From Dermatemys mawii (taxonomy: Eukaryota; Chordata; Testudines; Dermatemydidae), in assembly GCA_007922305.1 (NCBI GenBank), contig ML677326.1, positions 59,910,870-59,974,869 of the forward strand: DNA of 64,000 nucleotides, read 5' to 3'. The notes beneath the pieces were generated by a model. It did not search any database and was not told where the DNA came from. It worked only from the letters and a program-made list of their open reading frames with translations. Shown here piece after piece: positions 11,216 to 24,507 of the stretch; the stretch's first letter is position 1, and every line of letters begins with the position of its first letter. Made by a program: the position numbers and the translations under genes.

Positions 11216-12363
11216 ATCATTTTTAAGATACAGTGTGGAAAACCAAACTGAATCTGCTACAGCATCCAAGGTATCTATCTAGATACCATCTATTTATGGT
11301 AATGGATAAGAAGTCTTTAAAATGACTTCCTGTAACTTTCTATAGTCTATATGTATCTAGTGCTGCAACCTCTCCCCCCACACTTTTTTTTTTACCAGAA
11401 ATATGGGTGGGGCCCCCTGGCTGAAGGCTCAGTAATGCTGTCCTGATACATTTCCTCCATGCTCTGTAATGTCTTTTCTCTTTCTACTGCTGGTAACTGG
11501 TGAGATGCCCGTTTAATGGTTCAGTTTCCCCCAGAACTAATCTTGTGCTGGACCAGTGTAGTACAGCTTATATCTTTGTTGGATGAAGAGAACAACTCCT
11601 GATTCATAACCAGAAAGTCTCTTATACTGTTCTGCTGTCCCCCATTTAAGTGTGCAGCACTGCACTGTACCAACTCCCAATAGAAACTCTGGGAGCTCAC
11701 CTTCCCCTTTTTCCCCTGTATAGTTTTCTTCTATACCATATCTGCCAGTTCATATTTTGCCACTCCAGTCCCCTTTTTACTGTTTGCTTCTTGTCATAAA
11801 CATTCAGCAAATGAACTGGGATCAGTTCTTGGTTCAGATCCACAAGAATTTTTAGACCCAATATTTTGGGTCTAAAAACAGGTTTCACCCATTCCTCATC
11901 TTTCCCTTGCTGGAAAGTTAACACATCATATAGACTGTTACAATACTTTCTGCCCTCAGTGGTAGGACAATTCATTCACTGCAAACCAACTGCCTGCAAA
12001 CCATTTATCTAACCGGGGCCATATCGTTAAAGGGATTTCCACAGGCTGAACTTGCAAGACACCTTTCATTGTATTGTTTTCACAATGATTAGCCTTAATG
12101 AAATCCAATTATTAGTTCATTCACTATTACAGTCACCCAGATTTCTTGCTTGAATTTCAAAGGTCCAGTCTTCAAACCCAGTTTTCAGACAGGTTTTGTT
12201 ACCCTAGCCACTGTCTCTGTTTGAGAGCAATCAAGCCGTTTTGGATCCCTCCATTCCCTAGTTTATTTAGCACATCTGGTCTTATAACTTATCTTTGAAC
12301 AGACGCCAGTTATTCCTGTACACATCACAGATCATATTATACACTCAATAGCCAAACTCAAAT

Positions 12364-13571
12364 CTAAGAGAAAACTGTGGGGCTGATGCTTGTACCTTCA
12401 AGCTTTGCCTCTTTAGCCTGATGTCCCCTTGTTTCCCAAACTGGGAAAGATGCATTCCGTAGACATATGTGACAGTTTGTCTTGGCCCATCTTAAATTTA
12501 TAACAACCCTCTTTGTGACCAATTTCTTCATAGTTCCAGCATTTAACTGTTGCTTTAATTCTTGCATTATTGCCAATTTCCCTTGTTTTACAAGCTAAGT
12601 TTATCATTTCTTCCAACCATTAAGTGCATCCATGAACCAGATTAGAATCTCCTCTTTTATCATACATACTGAACATGGAGATGTACTTACAAGGCTAATG
12701 GCAGTCAGCTTCCATTTTCCTCACTTACAGTTGCTTGCTCTTCCGTGAACTACTGCAAGAAAAGATACAAGTTCTGTGGCAAATCCTGCAGTCTCTCTGA
12801 TTGGTCCTTGGCCTCCTTTCACTGACCTTAATCTGTAAATTGAAGTCCTGCTGAACATCTATAAATTGGTCCATTGCCAATCTTCCTGGAAGATCTTGGA
12901 ATCCAGATATTCCAGGAACACAAATCACTGCAGGTGCTCTGCCAGACCTAAGCTGTGCCCTGGCCAACTCAGATTGATGTCCAGATCCAAACTGTATGTC
13001 AAGGGCTTGTAGCAGGTCTGGATCATTCCATCTCTTTTCTGGGGGTAAATTCTGCAACATCAGATCTGGGCCACCCTAATTGGCTGAGTTTGTAGCTCCA
13101 AAAGTCCTTGTTGCAGCTCATCACAGTTGTCAAGTTCCGTATTGTCTAAAGCTTGCTTGGTCTTTACTGCTTTGTGGAAAATCCTCTGGTCTATGGCAGT
13201 AACCTTATCTCCACTTTACCATTCCAACCAGGAGTATTTTAGCTGGGTTTTCCAATCTGTCCAGGCACTTTATATTCTCTTTATACTCAAAGAGAATGTC
13301 ATCTCAGCCTGCAAGTCATCTGGGAAACCTCCAGCACTTATTTTATATCTGGTCTTATTTTCTTTTGTGAAATCTCCAGCTCTTGTTTTAGGTCTTTTTT
13401 TAAATTCTGCTGGCCATTTTTGATTTCTGAAAGCATCTTCGTTATTTGTTCCATCTTAGTGCAGCAGGAATACCAGCTCACAATATCTTGGAAACTGGAT
13501 CCTGCTCCTAACATTATTGTTGTCCCTTTTTGACCTGAGTGGCTAGGCAAAGTTGGTGGTCCTGACAGCAT
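12364..13571 (-). pseudogene. Degraded gag-like region of the retroelement
   Basis: The coding remnant is broken into three minus-strand frames. The frame at 13338-13571 follows the 5' LTR and carries a lysine/glutamine-rich, probably coiled-coil stretch. The frame at 12725-13060 contains a capsid-like segment (key words DLLQALDIQFGSGHQSELA and AMDQFIDVQ) similar in layout to Ty3/Gypsy gag proteins. The frame near 12500-12541 holds a zinc-knuckle relic, CWNYEEIGHKEGC, where the second cysteine of the CCHC pattern is replaced by tyrosine. Frame breaks and the lost ligand show that it is non-functional. Confidence 0.6.
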
Positions 13572-14032
13572 TCCAGCTGAGAGTAGAAATTGTTAATAGT
13601 TACATATTTCTTTGAGATTGTTTCGTTTACTTACAAATAATGTACAAAGTCCTGTATCTCTGAACTCAGAGGGAATCAAATCGCAGTAAACAGCTTGTTC
13701 TGCAATAATGCTTTTCAGCCTAACTCAAACCCTGACTCAAAAATCTCTTCAGGTTTCTTACAAAGTCCACCACATGCTTTCAGCCTCCCCTCTCACTCAG
13801 TCTGTTCAGTGTTATCATTCTCCATTTACCTTTCTCTCTCCCCACCCCCATCACCGCACTTGGTGACCGTACCCAGTGAAACCTTCCACTCACCTGATGC
13901 TAGTTTTTGGGCAGGCTCTTAGGCTTTGTTTTAGGTGAGTTGTCTTCCAACTGATTTAAATGGGGGACTCATTCACACACCCGTTTAAAGAGGGTTTAAC
14001 TCAACCCACAACATTTCATCCAGCTCATAACA
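13563..14032 (-). repeat. 5' LTR of the minus-strand retroelement
   Basis: In element orientation it starts TGTTATGAGCTGG and ends ...CTGTCA. It pairs with the LTR at 10165-10658 at roughly three quarters identity by eye. The internal sequence starts with 'ggaccaccaactttgcc', where a primer-binding site would be expected; I cannot assign its tRNA. Confidence 0.65.
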
Positions 14033-14774
14033 TTAGCACATTCTTTTTTAGAGCCTGGCGTGAAATCTGCTGATGAAAGGGCTTGTACTGAATGGCATGT
14101 GAACCCCATAAAGCTTATATGACTATAGATGACAGGATAGGTTTGAGTGTATCTTCACCTTTCAAACATGCTTCCATGAAAAGAGGAGGATATAGTTCAG
14201 ATAATTTAAGATGAGGTCAATTGGCAGTGGAGAAAGACATTAATCCATTACAACTGACAAGAATTCAAGGCATTTCTCCTGGTCAGTGAGAAGACTCATA
14301 TATTTTCCTATATCTTCCATAAAAATTTGGACCACATGCCATTGCCTATTATTTGTCACAAAAATCAAAATACTGCATCTACTTCAATTATTCTGAGGTG
14401 TTATGTATTCAAGTGTTTACACTGAGAAGAATCGCACTGGCGATGTGTGGGTGACAGCTTTGTTATTTTAGAAATGCTAAAACTGAGACGTTCTCAAGTC
14501 ACTATGGAAATGAACTGACTCTTGCCATGTTCTGTAGAAAAGGTTTCAGAAATGCAGCAATAGACTTTTTTTTATATAACATAAAAACAATGAGTGTACA
14601 AGCGATAATTTATAGCTCAGTTGTGCAAACACTTACTACCATGTATAGTGCTTAGAATCTACGTGATAGACAATAAAAAAAAGAACAGAGAGGGATAGAG
14701 AGAAAGATTATTCCTGATCCTCCCCCACTCTTATGGGAGTTTTGCCATTGACTTCCATTGCAGCAGGATTAGTT
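14033..14774. other. No gene seen
   Basis: AT-rich sequence. Positions 14715-14770 ('tgggagttttgccattgac', 'ttccattgcagcaggatta') match the recurring palindromic amniote motif. Confidence 0.4.
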
Positions 14775-14960
14775 TTATAGAGTATGTCTATGCTGCAAAG
14801 ACAAACCTGCAGCGTAGTGTCTCAGAGCCTGAGTCAATTTGACTTGTGGAGCTAAAGAATAGCAGCATTGATGTTTGGGCTCAGGCCGGAGGCCAGGCAC
14901 TGAAAGCCAGAGAGAGAGTCTGAGTCTAGGCTTCCACCCAAGCCCAAACATCTAAAGTGC
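14775..14960. mobile_element. Worn non-autonomous DNA transposon fragment
   Basis: It starts with 'tatgtctatgctgcaaag' and holds 'gggctcaggccggaggcc' and 'gcccaaacatctaaagtgc', in the style of the turtle '...tgtctacactgc...' elements. The boundaries are approximate. Confidence 0.4.
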
Positions 14961-17900
14961 TTTTTTTCCCTCTGGGAACAAAAAACATTTCCAAAACAAC
15001 TGTCCGTGTCTTCCTTTCATTTTTCATCCAATTTGTTGCTATCACTTTGATCTATATAACTGGCTGACTAAATTATCTGTATTGATCACCAGGGGGCACA
15101 TCACAGCTTGCAGAATACATACATAATATGGTGTAACTATAGTGTAAAAATGCTTATGAAATTTCTCAAGTTGTAGTTCATCATGCCTGGGACTTTCCTT
15201 TTGGCTCTTTCTTGTTTAGTTTCATACTGAATTCTGAACTTCTCTGTTAATTAAATGATGATTTTCTATGACAGTAGATGGAAAAACTTAGTCAAAACTG
15301 CCCAAAGTGGTTTATTATTATTTATTAGTTGGGTTTTTTTTGCAATACAGATAGCTGAGTTCCTTTCCATTAACTGAAAGGGAGGATTAAATTAACCAGT
15401 GTTTAAAATAAAAGTAAAACACTGAAATACATGCCAAATAATCACAATAGGAGTTCCCATTTATCCCTAAAAGCACAATAAAAAATCCACTTAAAGTAAG
15501 ACTAAGACACCACTTGTACTGAAGTTGAAGATTCAGTGGAACCAGAATTTCACCCTCAATTTCTTTAAGAGGAGATGTGAAGACATTGATCAAGCTTGCC
15601 CCCGCTTTCCTTAATTTTTTACTTTGTGTTTAAGTTCCAATTGGTTAGTGCAGCAATAAATTAAATATTTCACATTTAAAAACACATAAGTGAAATAACA
15701 CTGTGATAGGAAATTGTTTCCAATAATTTAGTGCTTCTGTTTATATATTTCTTTGGGGATTTCCTGATGATTTTGGTTATTAATTATTTAGCAAGCTCTG
15801 AAAAATCACAGCAAAAACAAAGCTAAATTTAGGAGGATGAGATGATATAAACATATTATTTGCCCTTCCTGATAACTTTATTGGACAGACCTTCGTTGAT
15901 TGTGTTACTTCCTGAGATTATGAGTATCCTAAATTATATCCTGTTTGAAGTATAAATGTTTCTTCACAGGGTGGCATATATGCTTCTTACTAAGACTTCT
16001 AATTATCTTTATTCTTCAGAATGTTGCCTGAAAAACATGTCTCTGCCTACATCCCAAATGATTCATCCAGAAGGAAGCATCTTGAGAAGACTAAACTTCA
16101 ATGTGTGGTTCAAGGTCAGAACCTTTCAAAAGTTAGAGCAGTGAATGCTTTCAGACCTCTCTTAATTGGAACTAAATCTTGGTGTTTCTGCTCAGACCAA
16201 CAATGATTTAATGAGCACAGAGAGTGCACTCCTCTCTGTCCCCTAAAGATGGATTCCAGGTCAAGTTGAGGTATGCTGAGGAAAGATTGTGTGGGAAGTT
16301 TGCCCTACCGTTCCCTCAACTGTATCTATTCTGTGAATAAACAGCAGACTTCAGGCTCCACTGCCAGATCGATATGTTTCACAAGTGCTAGATACACTAA
16401 CTTTTCCCAGGACTCACCCTATCAAAACCAAATTTGCTCCCAATTAGAATAAATGCTACATGAAACCTCAGTAAAATCCACTTCCTTATACTATCACTAC
16501 TCTTAGCATTCTGAAGGGGTGGCTACACCACTACAGCAAAAATGAAATGCAAAGCTTAACAACCTTTCCTACCTGTAGGTTAGATTATGCCTTTAGCCTG
16601 AGCAAAGGCTGGTGTTGTAGGCTGCACCAACTCAAGAGCAGGCATTTTGACTCAAGGTTGACACAATTCCCTCCCTGATTTCTCGTTGCTTAGGACAGGA
16701 GAGTATTTTGCTGCTGGCCTATATGAACACCCGCTGCACCTGCCCAACAAGGGAGTGGATCCAAAGTGCTGACTCTTTCCTGTATATTTTCACCCACTTG
16801 CTCAGGGAGGGGAGAAAATGTACATGATGAACCCCTTAATGGGCTGGACCCAAGATTCACAGACTGCATGCCCAAGCAGTGGAGTGTAAGTTCCAATTTA
16901 GCCCAATAATAAAAAAAAAATCCACCTCTCATTGGTAAGAACAACAATGACAGGAGTACTGCAGATTGTGACACATTTGGTGCAACTCAGGTATCATTTT
17001 AGCCACTGTATGTTTGTGAAATTATTTAAAACTTCTGTAGACTTAATAAATATGAGGTTAGCTGTTGGTTCCCAGATTCAGTTACCTTGGTTACTTTCCC
17101 ATCAACAGACATCTTGCATATGCAGTTTTTCATTAGCGTTTTTAATATCCTAGGGAAATTAAATGTATAAGATACTTTTTACAAGCTAAGTTAATATGCA
17201 GTTCTTGCAGACTGCAGGGTATGTGTAGTACATCTGCAGGGAAATAATAATTTAAAAAAACCCCAATTGGCTTTTTTAAATAACATCTAAATTTTATAAC
17301 ACACTCAGGACTCAAAGCCTGACCATCCACATCATGACTTATCCTGAATTTCACCAACACTTCTGCCAGTAAACATGCATTAGCAGTAATCCCCTTGGCG
17401 ATCATAGAAGGCATAAACTAGAGTACTTAGCAATCAGTGTGTTGAATTAAGCCCTGTTGGCCAATGTCTCTTGCCTGTACACTGGCCAGCACAAAGTCAT
17501 GTCACCTCCAAGAATTTTACATTGTAAGGAGAACTACCTTTGATATTTCCTTAGCTTACATCAAGTCAGCCAATCATTCTCTTGGCTGTGCAGCATCACT
17601 GGTGAAATGAGGGGACATCCAATTTTGCAGAATTCATGAATAAAAGCAACAAGACTCTTATATGAGTAGAATGTAAATATTTTAAAAATAAACCCTCCAT
17701 GTCTTTGAAATTAGACTACTAGTTTCACTTCAGGTTCCACATTTAATAGATTTTTCTCTAAAAACTATTTATGGTCAGAGACATCTTACCCTTACAGATA
17801 ACCGGGGAAGCAATTGCATTTACCACTATGTTTGCATTTCCAGTTAATCCCTCTTTAATGAGACTCTACCTTTGTGTCACAAGCCATGAGCTATTAAACC

Positions 17901-18424
17901 AATTACTTACAAAGAAGAGATGGGAAAAAAACACCTCTCTCTCTGCATTCAGAAAAATCAACACAATAAAGAAAAGGGGATTGTGTCAAGGTATGGTCCT
18001 GCATCTGTCTTCTGCTCTGTCTACACAGACTGTCTGGAGACCTTCAAAGTTATTAAATGCCACTGTGTAGTTTTTTACATTCTTGCCACTATCTTTACTG
18101 ATCCATACACAACATTATTTACAGCATTAGTTTCTTCTCAGCTCTCTGCCAAAGTGAGGAGAGGAAAGAGATTTCTCCAGCTAGAGCTCCTTCCTGGTTC
18201 TGCTAGCCTGCCACCAGCCTCCCCTTTCCTTCCTGTGCATTCTTCTACTCCCTATGTTAATGGATGAATTAGCTCTTTAGTTTTCCCACAGCCCAGTCTA
18301 ATCTACTAATTAGCAAAGTCAGGTCCACTCTAGATCAGAGTTCTAGCTAGATTGTTGGTTTCCAACACTCCATCAGAGGAATTTTCAAGGATATCTCCCT
18401 AGTCTTGATAAACACAAACAGTCT
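14961..18424. other. No gene seen; 3.5 kb of AT-rich DNA
   Basis: Only short ORFs without motifs. Between about 16510 and 16930, 'ggtggctacaccactacagc' and later sequence may be a decayed transposon, but no second terminus was found. Nothing else is assignable. Confidence 0.4.
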
Positions 18425-19131
18425 GTGAAGTCATCTATAGTTGCACAATGGTAGAGCTTAAGTGAAGACACTGACAGGAGAAGTTTTCCTAATGGGGTAG
18501 TGTCACAGGGTCTGCACCGGTCCTGTGTTCTCACTGGCCACATTAAAGGTCTGGACAGTGTTTCTTAGTGCTCCACCCAAGTGTCCTTTATTTATAGTGC
18601 TGGTTTCATGGCATCAGTGTAACAAACAGTTTTCCCCCCAATCCCCTGACAGTTACCCCACTATCCTGGGTTTCCAGTCACCTTGCTAGCAGCAAGGAGA
18701 AAAGACTGCAGCCTCCTGTTCCCTGTCTGACCTACCCACAACTGCCTATGAGTCAGGGTTTTTATAGCCCTCACAGCTCCCAGCCTCAGCTGTAGCCCTT
18801 TAGCCCAACCTAGCTCTGTGAGCTAGCCCTCATTAGGGCTTCCAGCTGGGCCCCCTGCTGGCTACGGCCAGCTCCTGCCCCTGGGCCTCCTGCCAGCAAG
18901 CAGGGTTTAACTTGCAGAGGCAGGGCATTCTAGGGATTTTTACCCCTACCCTGCCACAGGTAGGTAATCCACTTTCCTGAGACATGGTTGTTAGGTCAAT
19001 GGAAGAATTCCTCAGATCTTGCACTGTCTACATTGGGTGTTGGTGCAGTTTAACTACATCACTCAGAAACATGGATTTTTCAAGTGCCATAGCTGATTTG
19101 ACCTAACTTTTTAGTGTAGACCAGACCTATA
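18425..19131. mobile_element. Non-autonomous DNA transposon interrupted by an LTR
   Basis: Segments 18425-18500 and 18959-19131 are contiguous parts of one '...gcttaagtgaagac...ggtaggtaatccac...tagtgtagaccagac' element, split by the LTR at 18501-18958. The right half matches the outer transposon at 58967-60929 ('aggtcaatggaagaattcct' in both). The left terminus is worn and uncertain. Confidence 0.6.
18501..18958 (-). mobile_element. Solo LTR with 5-bp target duplication ggtag
   Basis: It begins TGTCACAGGG and ends CCCTGCCACA, with ggtag at 18496-18500 and 18959-18963. On the minus strand it has a TATA-like 'gctataaaaacc' and, downstream, AATAAA ('actataaataaagg'), which fixes the orientation. 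It is inserted in a DNA transposon, so it is the younger of the two. Confidence 0.8.
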
Positions 19132-19834
19132 ATACAACAGTGGGCAGTTACTTCTATTTTTTAAAACTAAATGCTTGGCCTAGATATAATGTTTGGGAGA
19201 AACGTAAAGGATGTGAATTGATGAAGGGTCAGAATTAAGGTTATTTGTGGAAACTTAAATTAAGAGTTTATCACCTTCAAGTGCTTTTTATAGTTACATC
19301 ACTCTGGCTATATTGTTTTAAATAATATGTACTTAAAATCTTAGCTTTATCTAAGCATTTTTTTTCTGAGGATTTTTCCCTAATATGTATTTAATAACAA
19401 TGGTATATGAAAATATAATGTATATTGATTTTTTAAATTTTTATTGAATCTAATCAGTTCAGTTGATGTCAACCTGCTTCTGTAAAGTTGATCAACCACT
19501 TGTTCAACTGGGCCAGCTGAAGAAATACATAAACTCTGCAATCTATGAATTAATGGGAAGAACCATGAACATTTTTGATTCTACCATGATCAAAGCATTG
19601 TCACATCTACAGTGGGATTGCCCTAATTTGTCCCTTGGAATAAGGAAAATTTGAAAAATCTGTTATCTCAGCTCTCCTTGCATGGAATTTGAAAAAGAAC
19701 AGCCCTAATATAGATTAAATATAGATCAAATGGATTTTGAGAGTGTTATATACTTAATGAAAAATGGATTTGCAAATTTGACACAATCAGTTTGGGACTG
19801 AACAGAGATATTGAATGGCTAGCTAACTACAAGA
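19132..19834. other. No gene seen
   Basis: AT-rich sequence; no motif recognised. Confidence 0.4.
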
Positions 19835-20095
19835 GCAGTTTCTCTTCTCTCGCTGTTCACACCTCCAGTTCAGCTGCTAGAGGAATACCTCACCCTCCCT
19901 GATTAGAGATAACAGCTGGTTCAGCCTCATTGGACCCACCCTGTTATCTTTAACCTGGCTCTTGCCTACCTATTTATACCTGCCCCTGGATTCTTCCACT
20001 GCATGCATCCGATGAAGTGGGTATTAGCCCATGAAAGCTTATGCTCTAATACTTTAGTTAGTCTTTAAGGTACCACAGGACTCTTTGTCACTTCA
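19835..20095 (+). mobile_element. Sauropsid retroposon 3' tail
   Basis: 'gcatgcatccgatgaagtgg', 'cccatgaaagcttatgctc' and 'tagtctttaaggtaccacag' are hallmarks of a repeat very abundant in turtles and other reptiles. I am not certain of its class; a Penelope-like or other non-LTR retroelement tail is likely. The 5' limit is approximate. Confidence 0.5.
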
Positions 20096-20574
20096 GCAGG
20101 TGAATCAGCACTCTGATCACTGTAAATCCAGTTAGTGCCAGAGAGAGGGCCTGACTGAGGGTACGAATGGGCAATTACTATATCAGCCTGGGATGGGGAG
20201 AGAGCCCTTAAATGCAAGAGTAGAAAAGGAGCACAGGAAGGAAGTGCAAGGGAGAGGAAGCTCTTGGCATAGAGTGAGCTCCATTATGATTGTATAACAC
20301 TATAAATAAGAATTGCTGCACGGGAGTGTAAGGGCGTGGTGGCTTATAAAACACAAATCTAATACACAGTGGTGATTACAGACTGGATGTGTCAGAGTAA
20401 TTTATATGAGAATACAGGAGCAGAGGGACTGTGCCTTGTCACATGGTTTAATGATGTTCCCTCAAATTTAGAAGAAAAATATTCCAGTCTTTTTTGTGAA
20501 ATGCCTTGAGCAAAACTTATTTTGATCTTAAGTATATAACATTCTCAAAATTCAGTTTAGTAAGAGTTCATACA
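20096..20574. other. No gene seen
   Basis: Unassigned sequence between two retroelement fragments. Confidence 0.4.
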
Positions 20575-20880
20575 CTATTTGGTAGCTGATAGAATAAAGA
20601 AATACTTGTTCAGAAAAAAAATGATGGTGGTTAAGCCCTTAGAGGAGAGGGAGGATGGTGTTTCTGTTAGTCCACCAAAACTTTCCTCTCTGACAAGCAT
20701 CACTCTGGCCTTGCTTGGGTTTAGTTTGAGACAGCTGCTTTTCATCCACGTATGCTCTGTGCTAGGCATTGTAGTATCTAAGCCACCACTGGTTGCATCT
20801 GTGAAAAATGAGAGATATAGCTGGGAGTCATTAGTGTACCGATCACAAAATCTGAGGTAGCTCATTAATTCTCCAAATGG
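20575..20880 (-). pseudogene. LINE reverse-transcriptase palm fragment (L2/CR1 clade)
   Basis: The minus-strand frame holds YTNDSQLYLSF followed by WMKSSCLKLNPSKARVMLV. This matches the layout of L2/CR1-type reverse transcriptases, where YADDTQLYLSF is followed by a tryptophan and a LKLNP.KTE.L motif. The catalytic YADD is mutated to YTND and no flanking domains survive, so this is a dead fragment. L2-like is my best guess within the clade. Confidence 0.65.
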
Positions 20881-21173
20881 TCTTACATAGACATTGAAAG
20901 AATAGGGGAACTTTTAAGATTTCACACATCTGGGCTTTTGGGGAAGAGGAGAAGTTGCCTATCACCATTCTCTGTTGAAGAGAAAAGATTGGCAATATTG
21001 TAGCCAGGTAAATAATGTGCACAAGTTTGAGTATTCACTTAAATCTTAAAATGAATTTCCTTCAGTTATGCTTAGCCCCACTTCCATCAGTCATCAAGAG
21101 AGAATCCAGAGCTAGAACTAAGTTACTGAATCAGAGACCTCTAATGTTTGAACTAAAGAAGTAAGGGCCAAAT

Positions 21174-21290
21174 TTTTAAAGGTATTTAGGCACCTAATGT
21201 AGCCCTAGGGCTTGATCTGCTTGCTTGCATAGACGTATCTCCCATCAAAGTTAACAGTTAGACATTTAAATACCTTTAAAATTCAGCTCT
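21174..21290. repeat. Short MITE-like palindromic repeat
   Basis: 'aatttttaaaggtatttagg' at the left is inverted at the right as 'aaatacctttaaaattcag'. It is an ancient amniote-type interspersed repeat without coding sequence. Confidence 0.55.
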
Positions 21291-23550
21291 AAATCCTTTA
21301 CTGGTGGGACAGACCCTAGAGGGAAGAATGATCCAACACGCTCAGCCAGTGTAGGTACCTCTTTTGTAATTGCTTTCAATGAACATTCAGTGAATGTATT
21401 TTGTTTGCACAAATGTTCATGGAAAGCAACATTTAAATTTGCACCTGCGAATAAACTGAAGTCTCCTAGATTATCTATTTTAGGAATATGACTTCAGGGT
21501 GAAAATGATCACTTTTCAAAGACTGTCTAAATGAATCAATCCTTGTGGTGACCTTGTGGGTCTCAGTATCTAAGTCTTGTAACCTGTTCATGTAGGTCTA
21601 TAGCAACCTTTGAGGATATCTCAGAAATTAAAAAGACATGTCAGGCTGCTACTTGGAGTTATATTCATCCCCTGCTTAGAATCATTCCTTTGACTTGGCA
21701 AGTAGATCAGATACCCATTTGGGTGAGCATTTCTGAAGTCTTCATTTAACATCCCCCAAACCCACCTCTTTTTTTGAGAATTGGTGCTGTCCGTTAATCT
21801 CTCACAGGTGGGGATCTCTAATGAAGTTACTCAATATTTTATATGAGGTTATGAGTGAATGGAGGGACGGATGGGATCACAAACATGACTACTTACATAC
21901 CCTCAGACTAAATTTTGGTTCCTTGAGAAAGCATGCACATAATCTGACTTCAGCATAAAAGTGCATATAATCCATACAGAAAATTAGTGTTATAAACTAT
22001 TATTCCGAATAGTAAAAATGTCTCAGTTATAGTATTTCATTTTACAAATCATCAGTTCAAATTTGATGTCAGTAGACAATTAAGATTAAAGAGTTTTAAC
22101 ACCTCAGAATTTAAAACTAGAAAGTGCTGAGGTCCATGGAGGTGCCATTGGCAATACTGGAGTATCCTACTCCTTGCCTCCCTGCAGTCAGGGAGATGAT
22201 AATCCTAGACAGGTGACAAGTGAGCAGTTGCATGACTCACAATCACAATGCTGCATTCATTGCCTTAAAGCGATGTTGAGTAGGAAACATGCACTACACC
22301 ATGCCAAGGCACCAGTGAAGACTAAACTGAAACAAGTGTATATTGGTCAGGGTCCTAGTCAAGGATTTGATTGGCACTGGGAGGATTGGGTTGTGCAGAA
22401 AGTTTGGGGACTGTGGCTTTTTGGTGGACCAGGGTCCCCTTCTGTCTTTATTTTCCTGTGCATGTAGCAAATTCTTATTTGATTGAACTGATCAGTTGAG
22501 AATGGAATTTAAATGTGTAAATCAGAAATTGTACTTCAAATTCTGTAACATAGCCCTGCAATGGAATCTACCTTATTTTGCAAGCTCTACTTCTCTCCTT
22601 CTGCAATCTGGTTAGATATTAAAATCACGTTTAGATTTCTAGTTTATATAATTGACTGCAGAGAAATCTTGCAGCGAGCTGGTTAATTTATGCAAATTGT
22701 AATGAAGAATGTAACTTCCTTTAACTAAGATCATTAAACTTATTCTGAATTCCAAGACTCCAGTGTATTGCTCTGTCAGTCACTATGAGCCAGACGTACA
22801 ACAACCTTTTCTTAATTAGAGTATGTGCTTGTGCATTAGAACCTGTCGTTCACTCAAAGTCTGCAAGAATCATAGTATTACTATGGGCTTTGTCGACAAA
22901 TATTAAGTGAACAAATGAGTTGATCTGTATTTTAAATTCCCTTATCTCTGCTGTTATTGAGTTTTCATTACTTTTATTCCTTTTACACCAGAAACAAAGT
23001 CATTGATCAGAAAGCAGGACCATCAGTGAAGCATGATGTCATTAATGGCAGTAGAATTCATTTTCTTTATTATTATTTCATGAGATAAATTGACCACTTT
23101 TTGTAGAGGTTTTTTCCTTTTAAGTTTTTTATGGTAAACATGCTTATTAAAATATGCCAGTTAAGAATTAATGGGTTTAAGTTTTTAACTTGGTCAAGTT
23201 GGAGAAAACGATCATTTTAAAATGTATGACAGGAGAACATTTCAGTGACGCTGCCTAGAAGAAAACAAAGTCCTCCTCAGACAAAGGATACTGAAATCCT
23301 TTCTGACACTATCTGAGTGCTGGCATCTCTTCCCCTAACCCCCACGCAGAATACAGAGGGGTACAGAATAATTCTCAGCCCATTCCCTGAGAACTATTCA
23401 CTTGTTTGTTTTGTGTCCACACAATTATTCATCTGAGAGTCTCACCCTCAAAATCCTGTGCCATGACTCAGGAGACACAAGTACAGACATTGCCACAGAT
23501 TTTTTGTACAACTTTCAGCAAGTTACTTTGGGTAGACTGCAGCTAGGAGA
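21291..23550. other. No gene seen
   Basis: About 2.3 kb. The largest open frame (22174-22467) has no recognisable motif. Nothing assigned. Confidence 0.4.
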
Positions 23551-24507
23551 GTCAGAGATTATAAGGCTAGAAGGAACCATTTTGTGATCATCTAGTCAGT
23601 CCTATATAACACAGGTGACTGAACTTCCCCAAAATAATTCTAGAGTATATATCTTAGAAAAAATATCCAACCTTGATTTAAAAATGGTCAGTGATGTAGA
23701 ATCAATTATGACCCTTGGCAAATTGTTTCTATGGTTAATTACTCTCACTATCAAAAATTACATCTTATTTCCAGTCTGAATTTATCTAGCATCATCTTCC
23801 AACTGTTGCATTGTGTTATACTTTTCTCTGCTAGATTGAAGAGCCCATTACTATTTGTTCCTTATTTAGATACTAATAGGCTAATCAAATCACCATTTAA
23901 CTTTTTTGTTAAAATGAACAGATTGAGCTCCTTGCGTCTATAATTATATGTTTTCTAATATTTTAACCATTCTGAAGACTCTTCTCAGAACTCTCTCCAA
24001 TTTATCAATATCCTTCTTGAATTGTGGGCACCATGACTGGACACAGTATTCCATCAGCAATTTCACTAGTGCCAAATATAGAACTAAAGTAATCTCTCCA
24101 ATCTCACTCAATATTCTTCTGTTCATGTATCCCAGGATCACATTAGCTTTTTTGTTCACAGCGTCACACTGGGAATTTATGTTTAGCTGATTATCCATCA
24201 TAATCCCCTAATCTTCTTCAGTTGTTGCTTCCCAAGATGGAGTCCCCCATCCTGTTAAGTATGGCCTAAATTCTTTGCTCCTAGATGTATACTCTTTTAT
24301 ATTTAGCTATATTAAACATTTAGCCATTTGCTTGACCCCAGTTTCCCAAGTGATCCAGATTGCTCTGACCTATTCTCTCTCTTATTTACCATTCCCCCAA
24401 TTTTTTGTATCATCTGCAAACTTTATCAGTGATGATTTTGTTTTTATCCAGGTCATTGATAAAAATGTTACATAGCATAGAGCCAAGAACTGATCCCTGT
24501 GGGATCC

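Larger units (their letters stand above)
10165..14032 (-). mobile_element. Old LTR retroelement with two LTRs and gag remnants
   Basis: Two directly repeated LTRs (10165-10658 and 13563-14032) bound about 2.9 kb of internal sequence read on the minus strand. Each LTR starts TGTT(A/T)TGAGCTGG and ends ...CA in element orientation. A purine-rich tract 'agtggaggga' sits immediately before the 3' LTR, as expected for a polypurine tract. Internal frames show gag-type similarity, but I recognise no intact protease, reverse transcriptase or integrase. The LTRs differ at many positions, so the insertion is old. Flanks (ggccc and ttagc) show no surviving target duplication. Gag character suggests a Ty3/Gypsy-like element, with an endogenous retrovirus as alternative. 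Confidence 0.65.
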
